Origin: Oscarella lobularis
Lineage: Eukaryota > Porifera > Homoscleromorpha > Homosclerophorida > Oscarellidae
Length of the DNA: 64,000 bases
Assembly (NCBI RefSeq): GCF_947507565.1
Contig: NC_089175.1
Span: forward strand, 186,001 to 250,000
Direction: 5' to 3'
Numbering within the stretch: position 1 is the first letter of the stretch; every line of letters begins with the position of its first letter. Both the position numbers and the translations under genes were made by a program. Of this stretch, positions 42,503 to 53,500 are shown piece after piece. A model generated the notes under the pieces. The model ran no database searches, was not told the DNA's origin, and worked only from the letters and a program-made list of their open reading frames with translations.

Positions 42503-42747
42503 CCTAACAAAAGAGCACCAGGTTCCTTAGAGAGAAGTTCGCCGACGTAGCATGCTCACCATTGCCTCGAAGGTGCCATGGGGCGAGGAGTAGATGCGCA
42601 GAACAACCTGGCTCACGTGCAATAGAGGAGGGATAGAAAACTCTCCTCCAATTCTGTAGCTTTGTTGGTACACAAACAAATTTTCTATGTAGAACCACGA
42701 TACAGTATGCCAACAACATTCGAATGAGTTAACCAAAAATTTGAGCT

Positions 42748-45700
42748 TCAGCTAGATTGATTCACGAGGTCTTGAATTTCTTTACAAACCTAAAATTCCA
42801 ATTAGTCACATGTGCGCCTAAATTAAGAACACAATTGTACTTCTTTCGCTTTGGGCCTTTTAGTTCGCTCCAAAATTGTGCACTTCTTTGAAAGAGCGAA
42901 CAATTGCCGAGCAAATGCGACTGGCCAAGGCGTCCGACAATCAATCAGAACAGCAGGATCTTCACCTGCACTTTCCCGGTCAATAATGTACGTAATCTAG
43001 ACACGAAAAGTTCAGCTTTGTTAGAAAAAAAGAACATGCTAAAGTGACATACAAGATCTGTTGGAATATTGTAGGGCGGTAAGCCAGTGACAATTTCCGG
43101 CGGTGAGCCAGTGACAATCTCATACATAACCTAAAGAAACGATGAGAGTGACAATGATACATTTATTTGCTCCATAACTACAACCATTCCAAAGGCGTAA
43201 ACATCAACAGTTGGTGACACGCGACCTCTCTTAGCTTCATCAGCCATGTAGCATTTTGTACCAGCAGGCACAGAGGCATCGAAAGATTCCGGTTCATCCG
43301 TATCTTTGTCCAAAAACAATGAAAGACCAAAATCAGCTAGCTTTGCAATCAATAGGCCTTTTTCATCTTTCCCCAAAAGTACATTGGAACTAGAAAATAA
43401 CTACGTCTGTTTTTTAGTTATAAAAATTGATTATTGATTTGCCTTTTGACGTCACGATGAACCAAATTGCAAGACGAGTGAATAAAGTCCAAAGCCTCTG
43501 ATACATGAAGAGCTATGACTAAGCGATTTTCCCACGAAGGCGGACTTGCGTTTTCCTACAGCATACTTATAGAAAGGAAGTTGATTAACTAACTTGATCT
43601 ACACTATCCGCACCTTTGATAGCGCATCTCTCAAAGTTCCATCCATTAGCAATTCATACACTATACAAAGCTCAGAGGAATCGATGCTATAGGCCAACAA
43701 TTGAACTACATTGTTGTGACGACAGCTGCCATGATACGCCCACCGTTAGGTAACTAAGCTAAAAAAGAAACAAAAGACTTACGCCGACAAGGTATTTATT
43801 TCGGACGGAAACTGTTTCCTGTGAAGTTGCAGGTTAGATGGTTTATCATTCTTAGGCTAAAAAACCGAAAGTATGAAGGTATTAGGTTTAATTATCATAT
43901 TTGCCTAATACCGGTTTGAATTTTTTTACTGCAACCAAAGAGGGTTTATGTTCCCATTTTAGATGTCCTAGATAAACGTCTCCAAAGCTTCCTGAACCAA
44001 GAAGACAACCTCCTTCTGTCACAAGAGATGAATTGAATCCGTTGGTTGCCGCCTTCAGTTGTTCAAATGGCATTTCTAAAAATCCATGCGGCCATACCAA
44101 CGAATTTTGATCTGCATGAAGAATAGATGCAAGCGCAATCCCACGCGTTTCCGTCTGAGATGAAAAAGAACTGCGAAGAATGCGAGATTTCTCACCTGAA
44201 TTGCTCTTTGGGGTGTCAGTTGAGCTTTGATGACTGTTTTTTGGACTCTTTTTTCCACCAGCAGGCTTATGCCGCTTTTTATCTCCATCATCTTTATCAT
44301 CCGAGTCATCATCTGAATCGTGATGGTCCGGTGCCCCAGCAGCTGCAGTGCGCAAAGGAGGCGACTCGTCATTGTCATCATGGCCAAATTTCGCAGCAAC
44401 CAACATTTTAATGATGTTGTCAACCTAAAACACGTATTCTCGAACATATAACAACAACGTGAGAAAAAATTCAACCTTATCCATTAAAGGTCTTCTTTTG
44501 CTGTTTTTATCAGTACATATCTTGGCAAGTGCAGTTAGCTCTCGGGCCTCAGCATGGGGCCATGGTACTCGAGGATCAAACATAATATTCACATCCTCCT
44601 CTTTTTCCTCTACTTCAAGCATATAATTGACCTGTAAAATAGGATCACGTTTAATTAATTAATTAATTTATTTATTTATTTATCAATTGATACTAATTTA
44701 CAATTACCAAATCTACTTTCTTGCTATAACTATATGAAGGAAGCCCGGTCACAATTTCATAGAGGACCTGCAGCCAATGACTGTATAATATTGTTATTCA
44801 CACACATGGAGTCCTTACCACACCAAACGCATAAACGTCTGATCTTTGAGATGCTTTGCCAAGATATGTTTCTGGCGCCATATAGCTTCTCGTTCCAACG
44901 GATAACGTCACCGAAAATGATTCCATTGGATTCCAACCCTCTTCAGTGATAGTCGCTAGACCAAAGTCAGCCAGCTTAGCATTTTCGTCTTCTCCAAGCA
45001 ACACATTTCCGCTGCAGGTACATATCAACACATGCACAGAAGGCCGCGCTGTTTATCACCTTTTTACATCGCGGTGCAGTAGTCCAGGAGCGAGAGAGTG
45101 CAAGTACTTGAGAGCACTTGCAATTTGACTAGAAATGCGTAGACGGCTTGATAAGCTTGGTACACTTTGACTTTCCTAAAGCAACATCATAAAAAATTAT
45201 TGATACAGTAGAAAAATATCTGTAGAGTCATACCTTGGCTAATGCTTTTTTCAGAGTCCTGCCACGAACGTATTCATAAAGAAGACAAAGCTGAGGACCA
45301 TCAACTGACTAGCCCATCAGTTTCACAATATTCTCATGAGTAACCCTATGATCAGCATTGAATAGTTAAATGTCTTGGCTAGTCACGTGCAACATATAAA
45401 TACAGATATAATCAATAGCGTTCAGCATGCTAGACTTTCAACTTCCTAATTCCTACCGTATGAGAGATGAAATCTCAGTCGGAAATTGTTTCCTGTTCAA
45501 TTGTATTCGAGATGGTTCATTATCTTTGGGCTAATAGAGTTATGGGTATCATTAGATTGATATTAATCGTCTGAGACGAAAATAAAATACCGGTTTAAAT
45601 TGTTTGACAGCAACCTTAGTTAGTCTACCTCCTACTTCCAAATCTGCCAGAAAAACGTCGCCAAAGCTTCCAGAACCAATTAGAAGTGTTGAATCAAAAT

Positions 45701-46151
45701 TTTTAGTAGTTCGAGCCAGTTCTTCAAATTTGGCTATAGTGACAAGGTCCACTGTGCTATCCTCCGTTTGCGATAGAGAATCAGCCCTTGCTGACAACAA
45801 TTTGCTAAAAGAAGTGTCAGTAAACGTTTCCCATTCTGGAATAAAGCTATTTTGGTTCATTGAAGTCTCCTTTTGGTCACATTGAAAGTCACAAGCGTCA
45901 TGTAAGCTTTTTTCCTCCGTCTTATCCAAGCCTTTTTTTTCTATCAAAAATGAAGATTCGAATTTGCCTTTTTTTATAGGTGAATCAAGGAATATATGTG
46001 ATTCCTTTGATTTCACAAAATCAAACGCATGCGCGAAATTGTAGTATGTCGGTGCACCGATGTAGGACTGGCTGTAGGATTTGATGAAAAGCTGTTTGTC
46101 TAACGTTTCATTCGCTGGTAGCTTCGTCTTGGTGTTTATATGAAGATCCAT
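42748..46151 (-). CDS. Tandem dual-kinase protein (K3-K2), TKL/IRAK-like
   Basis: Starts at an ATG at 46151 (MDLHINTKTKLPANET) with a ~150-residue N-terminal region of no known domain. Kinase domain K3 follows (about 45740 to 44480): FEELARTTKNFD, IGSGSFGDVFLA, VAVKQFKP, LLHRDVKR, LADFGLA, APETYLG. Its last lobe ends RRPLMDK, and a GT-AG intron joins this in frame to VDNIIKMLVAAKFGHDD. An acidic linker leads into kinase K2 (about 44075 to 42790): FEQLKAATNGF, LGSGSFGDVYLG, VAVKKFKP, LVHRDVKR, LADFGLS. K2 has MADEA in place of the usual MAPEx. The gene ends VCKEIQDLVNQSS. No membrane helix is seen. The alternative is two genes, with K2 starting at the Met in the linker exon, but the exon opens upstream of that Met at the same intron position as in the other kinases. 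Confidence 0.65.
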
Positions 46152-46331
46152 CGTATGGAAACCGAACTTAGAGCCGAGTTCTCCGTGTTACTCCTCGTCT
46201 GGTGACTTCGACCTCTTCGAGGGGTGTTCCCTCCCTCAATGCTGGTTGTTATCTACCAAGGCTGCGCGCGCACGCCGTAATTAGATAAGTTTCTTACTAC
46301 TGTATTAGGTAAATGAATTTTACGCAATCGA

Positions 46332-47509
46332 CTAAAAGTATTCACATCGTATTTCTTGCAGCTCCGCCAAAACCTATTTAATTAATTAGAACTCAAAGAT
46401 ATGCATTAGGTACTCACCTCATGAAAGTCAGGCCTCCGACTACTGTCCAAGTTGGTGCAGCGCTTTGCCAAGCCAAACATTTTCGTGCAAACCCGCTTGA
46501 CCAATTACAACGAGGATCTAACATTCCAAGAGCGTCATATCCCTGCGCTTCCAAATCCCGAATGTACGTTGCCTAGAAACAAAATAGCATCACGTTGTAG
46601 TTATCGCAATGCTATACATTACCAAATCAGTTTTCTTGGCAGGAGAATATGGCCTCAAGCCAGTCAGCAATTCGTACATAATCTAGAGTAGTTTCCATTA
46701 TTATCACAAAAAATACCATATTCAGAAATATACCATGCCCAGCGGGAAAATGTCTGTTTTTCTTGAAAAAGTGCCCTTTGTTGCTTCTGGCGGCATGTAA
46801 AATCTCGTACCAGCAATTGTAGACCCTGACATAACAATCTTTTCTTCCAATTCGTCTTCACATATAGAACAAGCTAGACCGAAGTCCATAATATGAGCTA
46901 AATTATCCAATCCAAGCATGACGTTGGAACTAATAGTGAGTGAATCAATAAACCAATCAGTAGTCTGATCTCTCGTCACATTACCTTTTGAGGTCCCGAT
47001 GAATAAGTGGAGCTCTCGACTCCGTCTGAATGTGCAATATGCCTTGTACAATATCAATCATAATTTCTACACGACGTTTGGCACTAAGAACGTCTTTTGA
47101 TCTCTACAAGAACCAAAATTAAAATATATTGTCTCAATAGAGAAACCAAGAGAACCTTTGATAAATTTTTAGCTAGAGTGCCACCATCAACATATTGAAA
47201 TATAAGACACAGCTCTGGTCCATCGCAGCTGTATCCGAGAAGTTTGGCAAGATTAGGATGGGGAGGACAACTATACAGACTGAATAAAAGAAATCATTTT
47301 TGCAAATTATTCGCATACCTAAGAAGTGACGCCATTTCTGAATGAAACTGCTTTCGCACCCAAGAAGACCGTCGATTTGTTTCTTTTGCCATTTTTAGTC
47401 TTTTCACGGCAACCTGCTGGTCGTTCCATTTACCCAAATAAACAGAAGCGAATCCGCCTCGCCCGATTTCCTTCTCGAAATTATTCGTCATGCGTTTCGC
47501 GTCAAGCAT
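46332..47509 (-). pseudogene. Truncated, frameshifted RLK/Pelle-like kinase (K4)
   Basis: Kinase exons are recognisable: KRMTNNFEKEIGRGGFASVY, VAVKRLK, LIHRDLKR, MDFGLA, MPPEATKGTFSRKTD, and the final exon VLAELQEIRCEYF ending at 46332. It is more divergent than the other kinases and looks most like plant-type RLKs around the glycine loop. Two defects are seen. First, the C-lobe needs a 1-base insertion near 46468-46472 to join FARKCL to LAKRCTNLDSSRRPDFHEV. Second, the 5' end is cut at 47509, where GH3-derived sequence begins abruptly, so no N-terminal region or promoter of its own remains. Confidence 0.7.
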
Positions 47510-47830
47510 TCAGTCTCAAATTGATACGGTTTTATTCCCAGTCTTTCTATAGCTGGTGTTGGACCTGAAAAGGGGTGACTATTTGCAACGACGTCTCGTT
47601 ATAATGTACTGTTTGTCCATGCGCCTCCGCGAGACATTTTCCCTACGATTTCGGAGATGTTGAGTCGTCCGACCAAGTCCTGGAGGCGCAATGATCTTCT
47701 AGAAAGAGATGCTCAGCCTGCCACGGTTTACCGCAACGCGAGCTTCGAAAGAGAGCGACGTGTTGCGAAAAGGATAGTCGTCTGCCGTGCAAACAGCGAC
47801 AAGGAAAACGGTAGCGAGTGCAGAAAGCAT
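47510..47830 (-). pseudogene. GH3 5'-end fragment, chimera of copies 1 and 2
   Basis: This stretch matches the first exons of the GH3 genes, signal peptide included. Its 47510-47640 part resembles GH3 copy 1 (36345-36480), while 47650-47830 resembles copy 2 (40035-40208). No further GH3 exons follow. It was carried here with the duplicated kinase K5 and then fused to the kinase K4 remnant. Confidence 0.75.
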
Positions 47831-49520
47831 AGAAACAGCTGAAATTCTGCACGGCGAATAGCGCACTATAGTTAAATTTTATTAGTGCTCATAAAAATTC
47901 ACGGTAATTATGCCGAAACGAAGATGACATCATGCATTTTATCACGTGGCACAATCACAAACAAATAAATAAATACGTCAGGCTTAAATTATTACGAAAT
48001 ATTACAGTTAGACACTCAAGATTATTACAGAAATTTCGGCTTTTTCATCTTTGATAGAACTTCGTCCATCGATGGTCTTTTGCGCCTGTCCATGGCAGAG
48101 CATAGTTTGGCAAGTTCCAGTAGATGTCCAGGCAAGTTCTTGCACCATTCAATCCGTGGATCAATCACAGCCTCGGTATATCCCTCTTTTTCTGCATCAT
48201 TCATATAAGTGATCTAGAAACAGACTCATAAAACTACAGTGATCATTCCTAGTTTTCTACTAAGTCCGTCTTCTTAGCATAACTGTATGAAGGCAACCCA
48301 GTGACAATCTCATAAAACACCTAAGCCACCACAAACACTGTGAGCCAACCATTCCGTAAAAGTAAAATATTAATTCGTTACCATTCCCAATGCGTACACG
48401 TCAACTTTCTTTGACAGGATTCCCAAAAAGGCCTCGGGTGGCATGTATGATCGCGACCCAACCATCACGGTCGTAGAGACGTATGATTTGTCACAATCCC
48501 AGAATGTTGACAGGCCAAAGTCAGCCAATTTCGCCGTCACTCTCTCGACGTCGTCGTTTTTTAGCAAAATATTAGCTCTACAAAAGAAAGATCAAAATGA
48601 AAAAGTACATGACAATCTCAAAATACGTTTTGACGTCACGGTGTATAATTTCAATGCCGTGTAAATAGTTTAGCGCATCAGAAAGATCTTGTACAATAAA
48701 CAAACGATCTTTCCAGCGCGGAGGATTCGGATTATTCTAAACGTATAGTCAGAAGACACGAACTACCACATTGTTCTAGTTAGTCATCAAGCATTCTGAC
48801 CTTTGATAACGCTTCCCTTAGAGTTCCTCCCCTGATCAGTTCATAGGCCATACATAGTTCTGGACCGTCGATGCAATAAGCAATAACAGATATAATGTTG
48901 GGATGTTGACATCTAAAATAAATTGAAAAGAGCTTGCTACAATAAAATAAAATGCTGTTCCTTACCTGGACAAAGCTTTCATTTCAGAAGAGAACTGTCT
49001 TTTTGTTAGTCTCACTGTTGATGGTCTGTCATTTTTCGGCTAATAGTTAATATAATATTTAATTAATAATATGTACCCGTTTCTGCTATTACCGGTTTGT
49101 ATCTTTTTACTGCCACCGCTACGTCTTTCCCACGTAAATTGAGGTCACCAAGATACACTTTTCCAAAGCTGCCAGATCCCAGTAGGCGCTTGTTGTCTTC
49201 ATCAAAGTCATTTGTTGCCTTCTTCATATCATCATAGCCTAATAGTTTCACACCCAAGTCATCTATGTCGTCCACATCATCCGTCTCAAGAGAATGATTT
49301 TCACTTGATCTTGATGACGTTGGAGACTCTTGGTAATCTTGATGAGGAGAAGAGATTCTATTTTTATCAGAATCTGGAGAGCCTTTTCGCGGTCCAAATT
49401 CCGCTTGTCGTTGACGCTTATCATTAGAATTGCTTTTATCTCCCGAGTCAGAATCCTCCCCATCGCTACCATCACCTCCACCTGCTCCATTTGCACGGTT
49501 CCCCCTATTCACATAAAGCT
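47640..49520. repeat. Segmental duplication of 40020-41890
   Basis: Nearly the whole stretch aligns with 40020-41890, covering the GH3 copy 2 first exons, the intergenic gap and most of the K1 kinase gene, including introns. Differences are scattered substitutions and small indels, so the event is fairly recent. Similarity fades in the upstream N-terminal exons of K5. Confidence 0.85.
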
Positions 49521-50324
49521 GTCCTCAAGGCGAAAAAACAAAACTTCACAGTCTAACTAAAGCATACAAAGTTTCTGCAGCCTTTTCACAGCCACGCGTT
49601 TGTAAGTCATCTAGAATATCATATTTTCTTTTAGTCGCAGAACCCTCGTCTCTTTTAGTACTATGCTGAACGTCTTCGATCTCTGGTGTTCTATCCAAAC
49701 TACTAACAGAAGAAGGAAAAGATCTCTGGCCTCCACAAAGATCTAATATTTGAGTTTTTGATGATCTACTTTCCCTTCCATCTTCTAATGAATCTTCCTG
49801 CTCATTCTCGTCAGCATTCGCCCCTTCGATGTAAGGTGGGCAACTGTTGCTTTTTCGAAACTTGGGGACACTCGCAGGATTCGATTTTCTCGGCACTTCT
49901 CCGCTTTCAAGTTGAACCTGAGAGGAAAATCGTTGGATTCTGTTTCAGTTCGCATTACACTGACCTTTTGATTGCTGCCACTGTTCCAGTGAGGAGGAGC
50001 AGACGTAATGTGAAGACCGCTTCTTTCTGCCACAATCCAGTGTAGCACATGTAGATCAAGGTCGAAGCTGTTCAGTGCTGTTCTTATTCGGCGAGATGAC
50101 AGTGTTGTTATTCGGCGAGATGACGCGCCCTCGCTCGTTGAACCCAAACTAAAGGGGTGGACCTTGGCTTTCGTGCCAGTGGCAAGAATCGCCGGAGCTA
50201 TTGTGCCCAATATCGGCCAGTGAAGTACAAACAGCAAGATCAGAAAGACGACTGCAGAAACGAACAGGGAATAGGGTGTTCTCTGGAGCCTCGGGTTGGG
50301 CGCCAATTCCTCGACTTGACTCAT
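48025..50324 (-). CDS. Single-pass membrane TKL/IRAK-like kinase, copy 2 (K5)
   Basis: This is the duplicate of K1. The ATG at 50324 (MSQVEELAPNPRLQR) precedes a membrane helix, SLFVSAVVFLILLFVL, and a linker. Exons join through GTATGC/AG to GNRANGAGG and an acidic stretch, then LLGYDDMKKATNDFDED, LGSGSFGKVYLG, VAVKRYKP, IIHRDVKT, LADFGLSTF and PPEAF. It ends at 48025. The kinase half is almost identical to K1, whereas the membrane and juxtamembrane exons are strongly diverged, including an internal imperfect repeat SSRRI-SSRRI. That pattern suggests diversification of the sensing part or replacement of the 5' end. Confidence 0.75.
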
Positions 50325-50384
50325 CGAGAAGAAGACCCAAACTGCTTACGCACGCCATGATCATCATCATGGGAATGCACCTCA

Positions 50385-50408
50385 TGACGTCATTACTGCT
50401 AAAAATAG
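50385..50408. promoter_or_regulatory. CRE plus MEF2-like site upstream of K5
   Basis: A perfect TGACGTCA at 50385-50392 and CTAAAAATAG at 50399-50408 lie 60-85 bases upstream of the K5 start. The same block, with the preceding GGGAATGCACCTC, recurs at 56376-56408, so it is either a conserved promoter module or simply part of a duplicated spacer. Confidence 0.45.
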
Positions 50409-50528
50409 CTTTGTTTAGAGAAGCACGGGGCGGGGGATTTAATTTCAAGAATGTTCTCGGCTTCAGCGTCAGATAACCATGTGGCAAAAAAATTTTACGT
50501 AAAACACATATTAGAACACATTCAAACT

Positions 50529-53500
50529 TCAGCTACAATTTTTTCCAGCTCTATCTACGAGGTCTTGAATTTCCTTGCAAACCTGAAATGCAATTCAAAT
50601 GTACTAATGCACCCTGACGTCACAGTACTGTCTGTACTTCTTTCATTATCGGCTTTTTGGGTGAGTCATAATGTTTGCACTTCCTAGCAAGAGCAAACAA
50701 TTGCCGAGCAAAGGTGAGTGGCCAAGGCGTCCGATGATCTATCAGAACAGCAGGATTTTCACCTGCACTTTCCATGTCTTTGATGTGCGTAATCTAGAAA
50801 CAAAAGTTCAGCTTTCTTAGAAAAAAGAACATGCTAAAGTGACATACAAGATCTGTTGGAACATATTGGGGCGGTATGCCAGGAATTACGGGCGGTAAGC
50901 CAGTGACAATCTCATATATAACCTAAAGAAACGATGAACGTGACAAGGATACTTGCTTGGTAACTACACTGCAACCATTGCAAAGGCGTGAACATCATCA
51001 GTCGGTGACACGCGTCTCCGAGTCTTAGCTTCGTGAGGCATATAGCATTCTGTGCCAGCAGGCCCAGTGGCATCGCATTCTGTGCCAGCAGGCCCAGTGG
51101 CATCGCAAGATCCCGGCGGTTTCTCTTCATCTGTACCTATGTCATATTTCGATGAAAGACCAAAATCAGCTAGCTTTGCAATCAATAGGCCTTTGTTATC
51201 TTTTCCCAGAAGTACATTGGTACTAAAAATAAACGAGTGTCTTTTTTAGTTACAAAACTTGACTAATGATTTGCCTTTTGACATCACGATGAACCAAACT
51301 GAAATGCGAGTGAATAAAGTCCACAGCCTCTGAGATGTGAAGAGCTATGACTAAGCGATCCTTCCATGAAGGACTTTCGTTTTCCTACAGCATCATTAGT
51401 AGAAAATCGTTCAACTTAATTACACTATCCACACCTTCGACAGCGCATCTCTCAAAGTTCCACCCATTAGCAATTCATAGACTATACATAGCTCATCAGA
51501 ATCAAGACTATAGCCCAACAATTGAACTATATTTTTGTGACGGCAGCTGCCAAGATATGCCCACCGTTAGGTAACTACCGGTAAGCTAAGAAACAAAAGA
51601 CTTACTTGGACAAAGTCTTCATTTCGGACGGAAACTGTTTCCTGTACAGCTTTACGTAAAATGGTTCATTATTCTTTGGCTAAAAAGAAAAAAAAAACAA
51701 GAAGATGAAGATATCAGGTTTATCGGCTATTTCTAAAACCGGTTTAAATTTTTTTATTGCAACCACAGTGAGTTTATCTCTCCATTGAAGACGTCCTAGA
51801 TAGACGTCTCCAAACCGTCCTGAACCAAGAAGACTTCCACCATTCTTAGTCACAAAAGATGAATTGAAGCCGTCACTTGCCGCCTTCAGTTTCTCAAATG
51901 GTATTTTCGAAAGTTCATGCGGCCAGACCAATAAATTTTGATCGACCTGAAGAATAGACGACAGCGCAATTCCACAGGTTTTCGACTGAGACAATAGGAA
52001 ACTGCGAAAAATGCGAGATCTCTCTGCTGAATTTCTCCCAAGTTCGTCACTCGGGGTTTCGGGATGACTCTTTTGGTCTACGTTTCCACCAGCAGATTTT
52101 GACGGCCTTTCATCTTCGTCAGATGCATCTGCGACGAGGTCGTTAATTTTCTCACAAATCTAAAAATTCAGTTTCTGAAATATAGTCTGTCATAAGTCAT
52201 AGACACAGACTTGGAGTACTTCTTCCATTTTAGGCCTTTTAGATGGCTCTTCACTTGTGCACATCTTTGAAATAGCAAGCAATTGCCGAAAAAATGCGGG
52301 TGGCCAAGATGTCCGAGAATCTATCAGAAAAGCAGGATCTTCACCTGCATTTTCCAGTTCTCGCATGTGCATAATCTACACAAACGTCCAGTTTATTGGA
52401 AAACAAGACAATCTACTAAGCCAATAAGCAGTACATACAAGATTCCCTTTCTTTGCAGAAATGTACGGGGCTAAGCCAGTGATAATTTCATACATAATCT
52501 AAAAAACAATGAATGACAAAGATACTCATTTGCTTGGTAACTGCCACCATTCCAAAGGCGTAAACATCAACAGTCGGTGACACACGACCTTTCTCTGCTT
52601 CAGGAGACATATAGACTTTTGTGCCAACGGCAGTGGCATCGAAGGATCCCGGTGGTTTCTCTTCATCTGTACCTATGTCCAAATACGACGAAAGACCAAA
52701 GTCAGCTAGCTTTGCAATCAATAGGCCTTTTTCATCTTTTCCCAGAAGTACATTGGAACTAAAAATAAACGAGCGTCTTTAATAGTTAGAAAACGTGACC
52801 ATTGATTTGCCTTTTAACATCACGATGAACCAAATTGCAAAACGAGTGAATAAAATGCAAAGCCTCTGAGATGTGAAGAGCTATGACTAAGCGATTCTTC
52901 CATGAAAGCGAACTTTCGTTTCCCTACAGCATGTTTAGGAAGGTAATTAACTTGATTTACACTATGCTAACCTTTGATAGCGCATCTCTCAAAGTCCCAT
53001 CCATCAGCAATTCATAGACTATGCATTGTTCAGCAGAATCAGTGCTATAGGCTAACAATTGAACTACATTTTTGTGACGACATCTGCCATGATACGCCCA
53101 CCTTTAGGTAGCCACAAAGAAAAAGAAGAACAGACTTACTTGGACAAAGCCTGTATTTCGGACGGAAATTGTCTTCTGTGTAGTTGTAGGCAAGATGGCG
53201 TATCACCTTTCGGCTAAAAGAGAAAAATGAGATAATGCAATATCAGGTTTATCAGTTTTGTCTAATACTGGTTTGAATTTTTTTACTGCAACCAAAAAGG
53301 GTATATTTCTCCGTTGAAGATGTCCTAGATAAACGTCTCCAAAGCTTCCTGAACCAAGAAGACATCCTTTCTTATTCACGGGACACGTATTGAATCCGTC
53401 AGTTGCCGCCTTCAGTTCTTCAAACGGTATTTCTTGCGGCCAGACCAACAAATCTTGGTATTCTAGAAGAACAGATGACAGCGAAATCCCATGCGTTTTT

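Noticed and set aside
44100-44406. Independent start of kinase K2 at the Met of MLVAAKFGHDD
   Set aside because: The exon opens upstream of this Met at an AG acceptor and the paralogue has the same structure; the homologous position in terminal kinases is an internal exon boundary. Kept as the main alternative, not the preferred model.
50325-50487. Longer K5 N-terminus starting upstream of 50324
   Set aside because: That frame has no ATG at its beginning and translates the duplicated spacer with the CRE and MEF2-like sites, which recurs in a non-coding place at 56345-56440.
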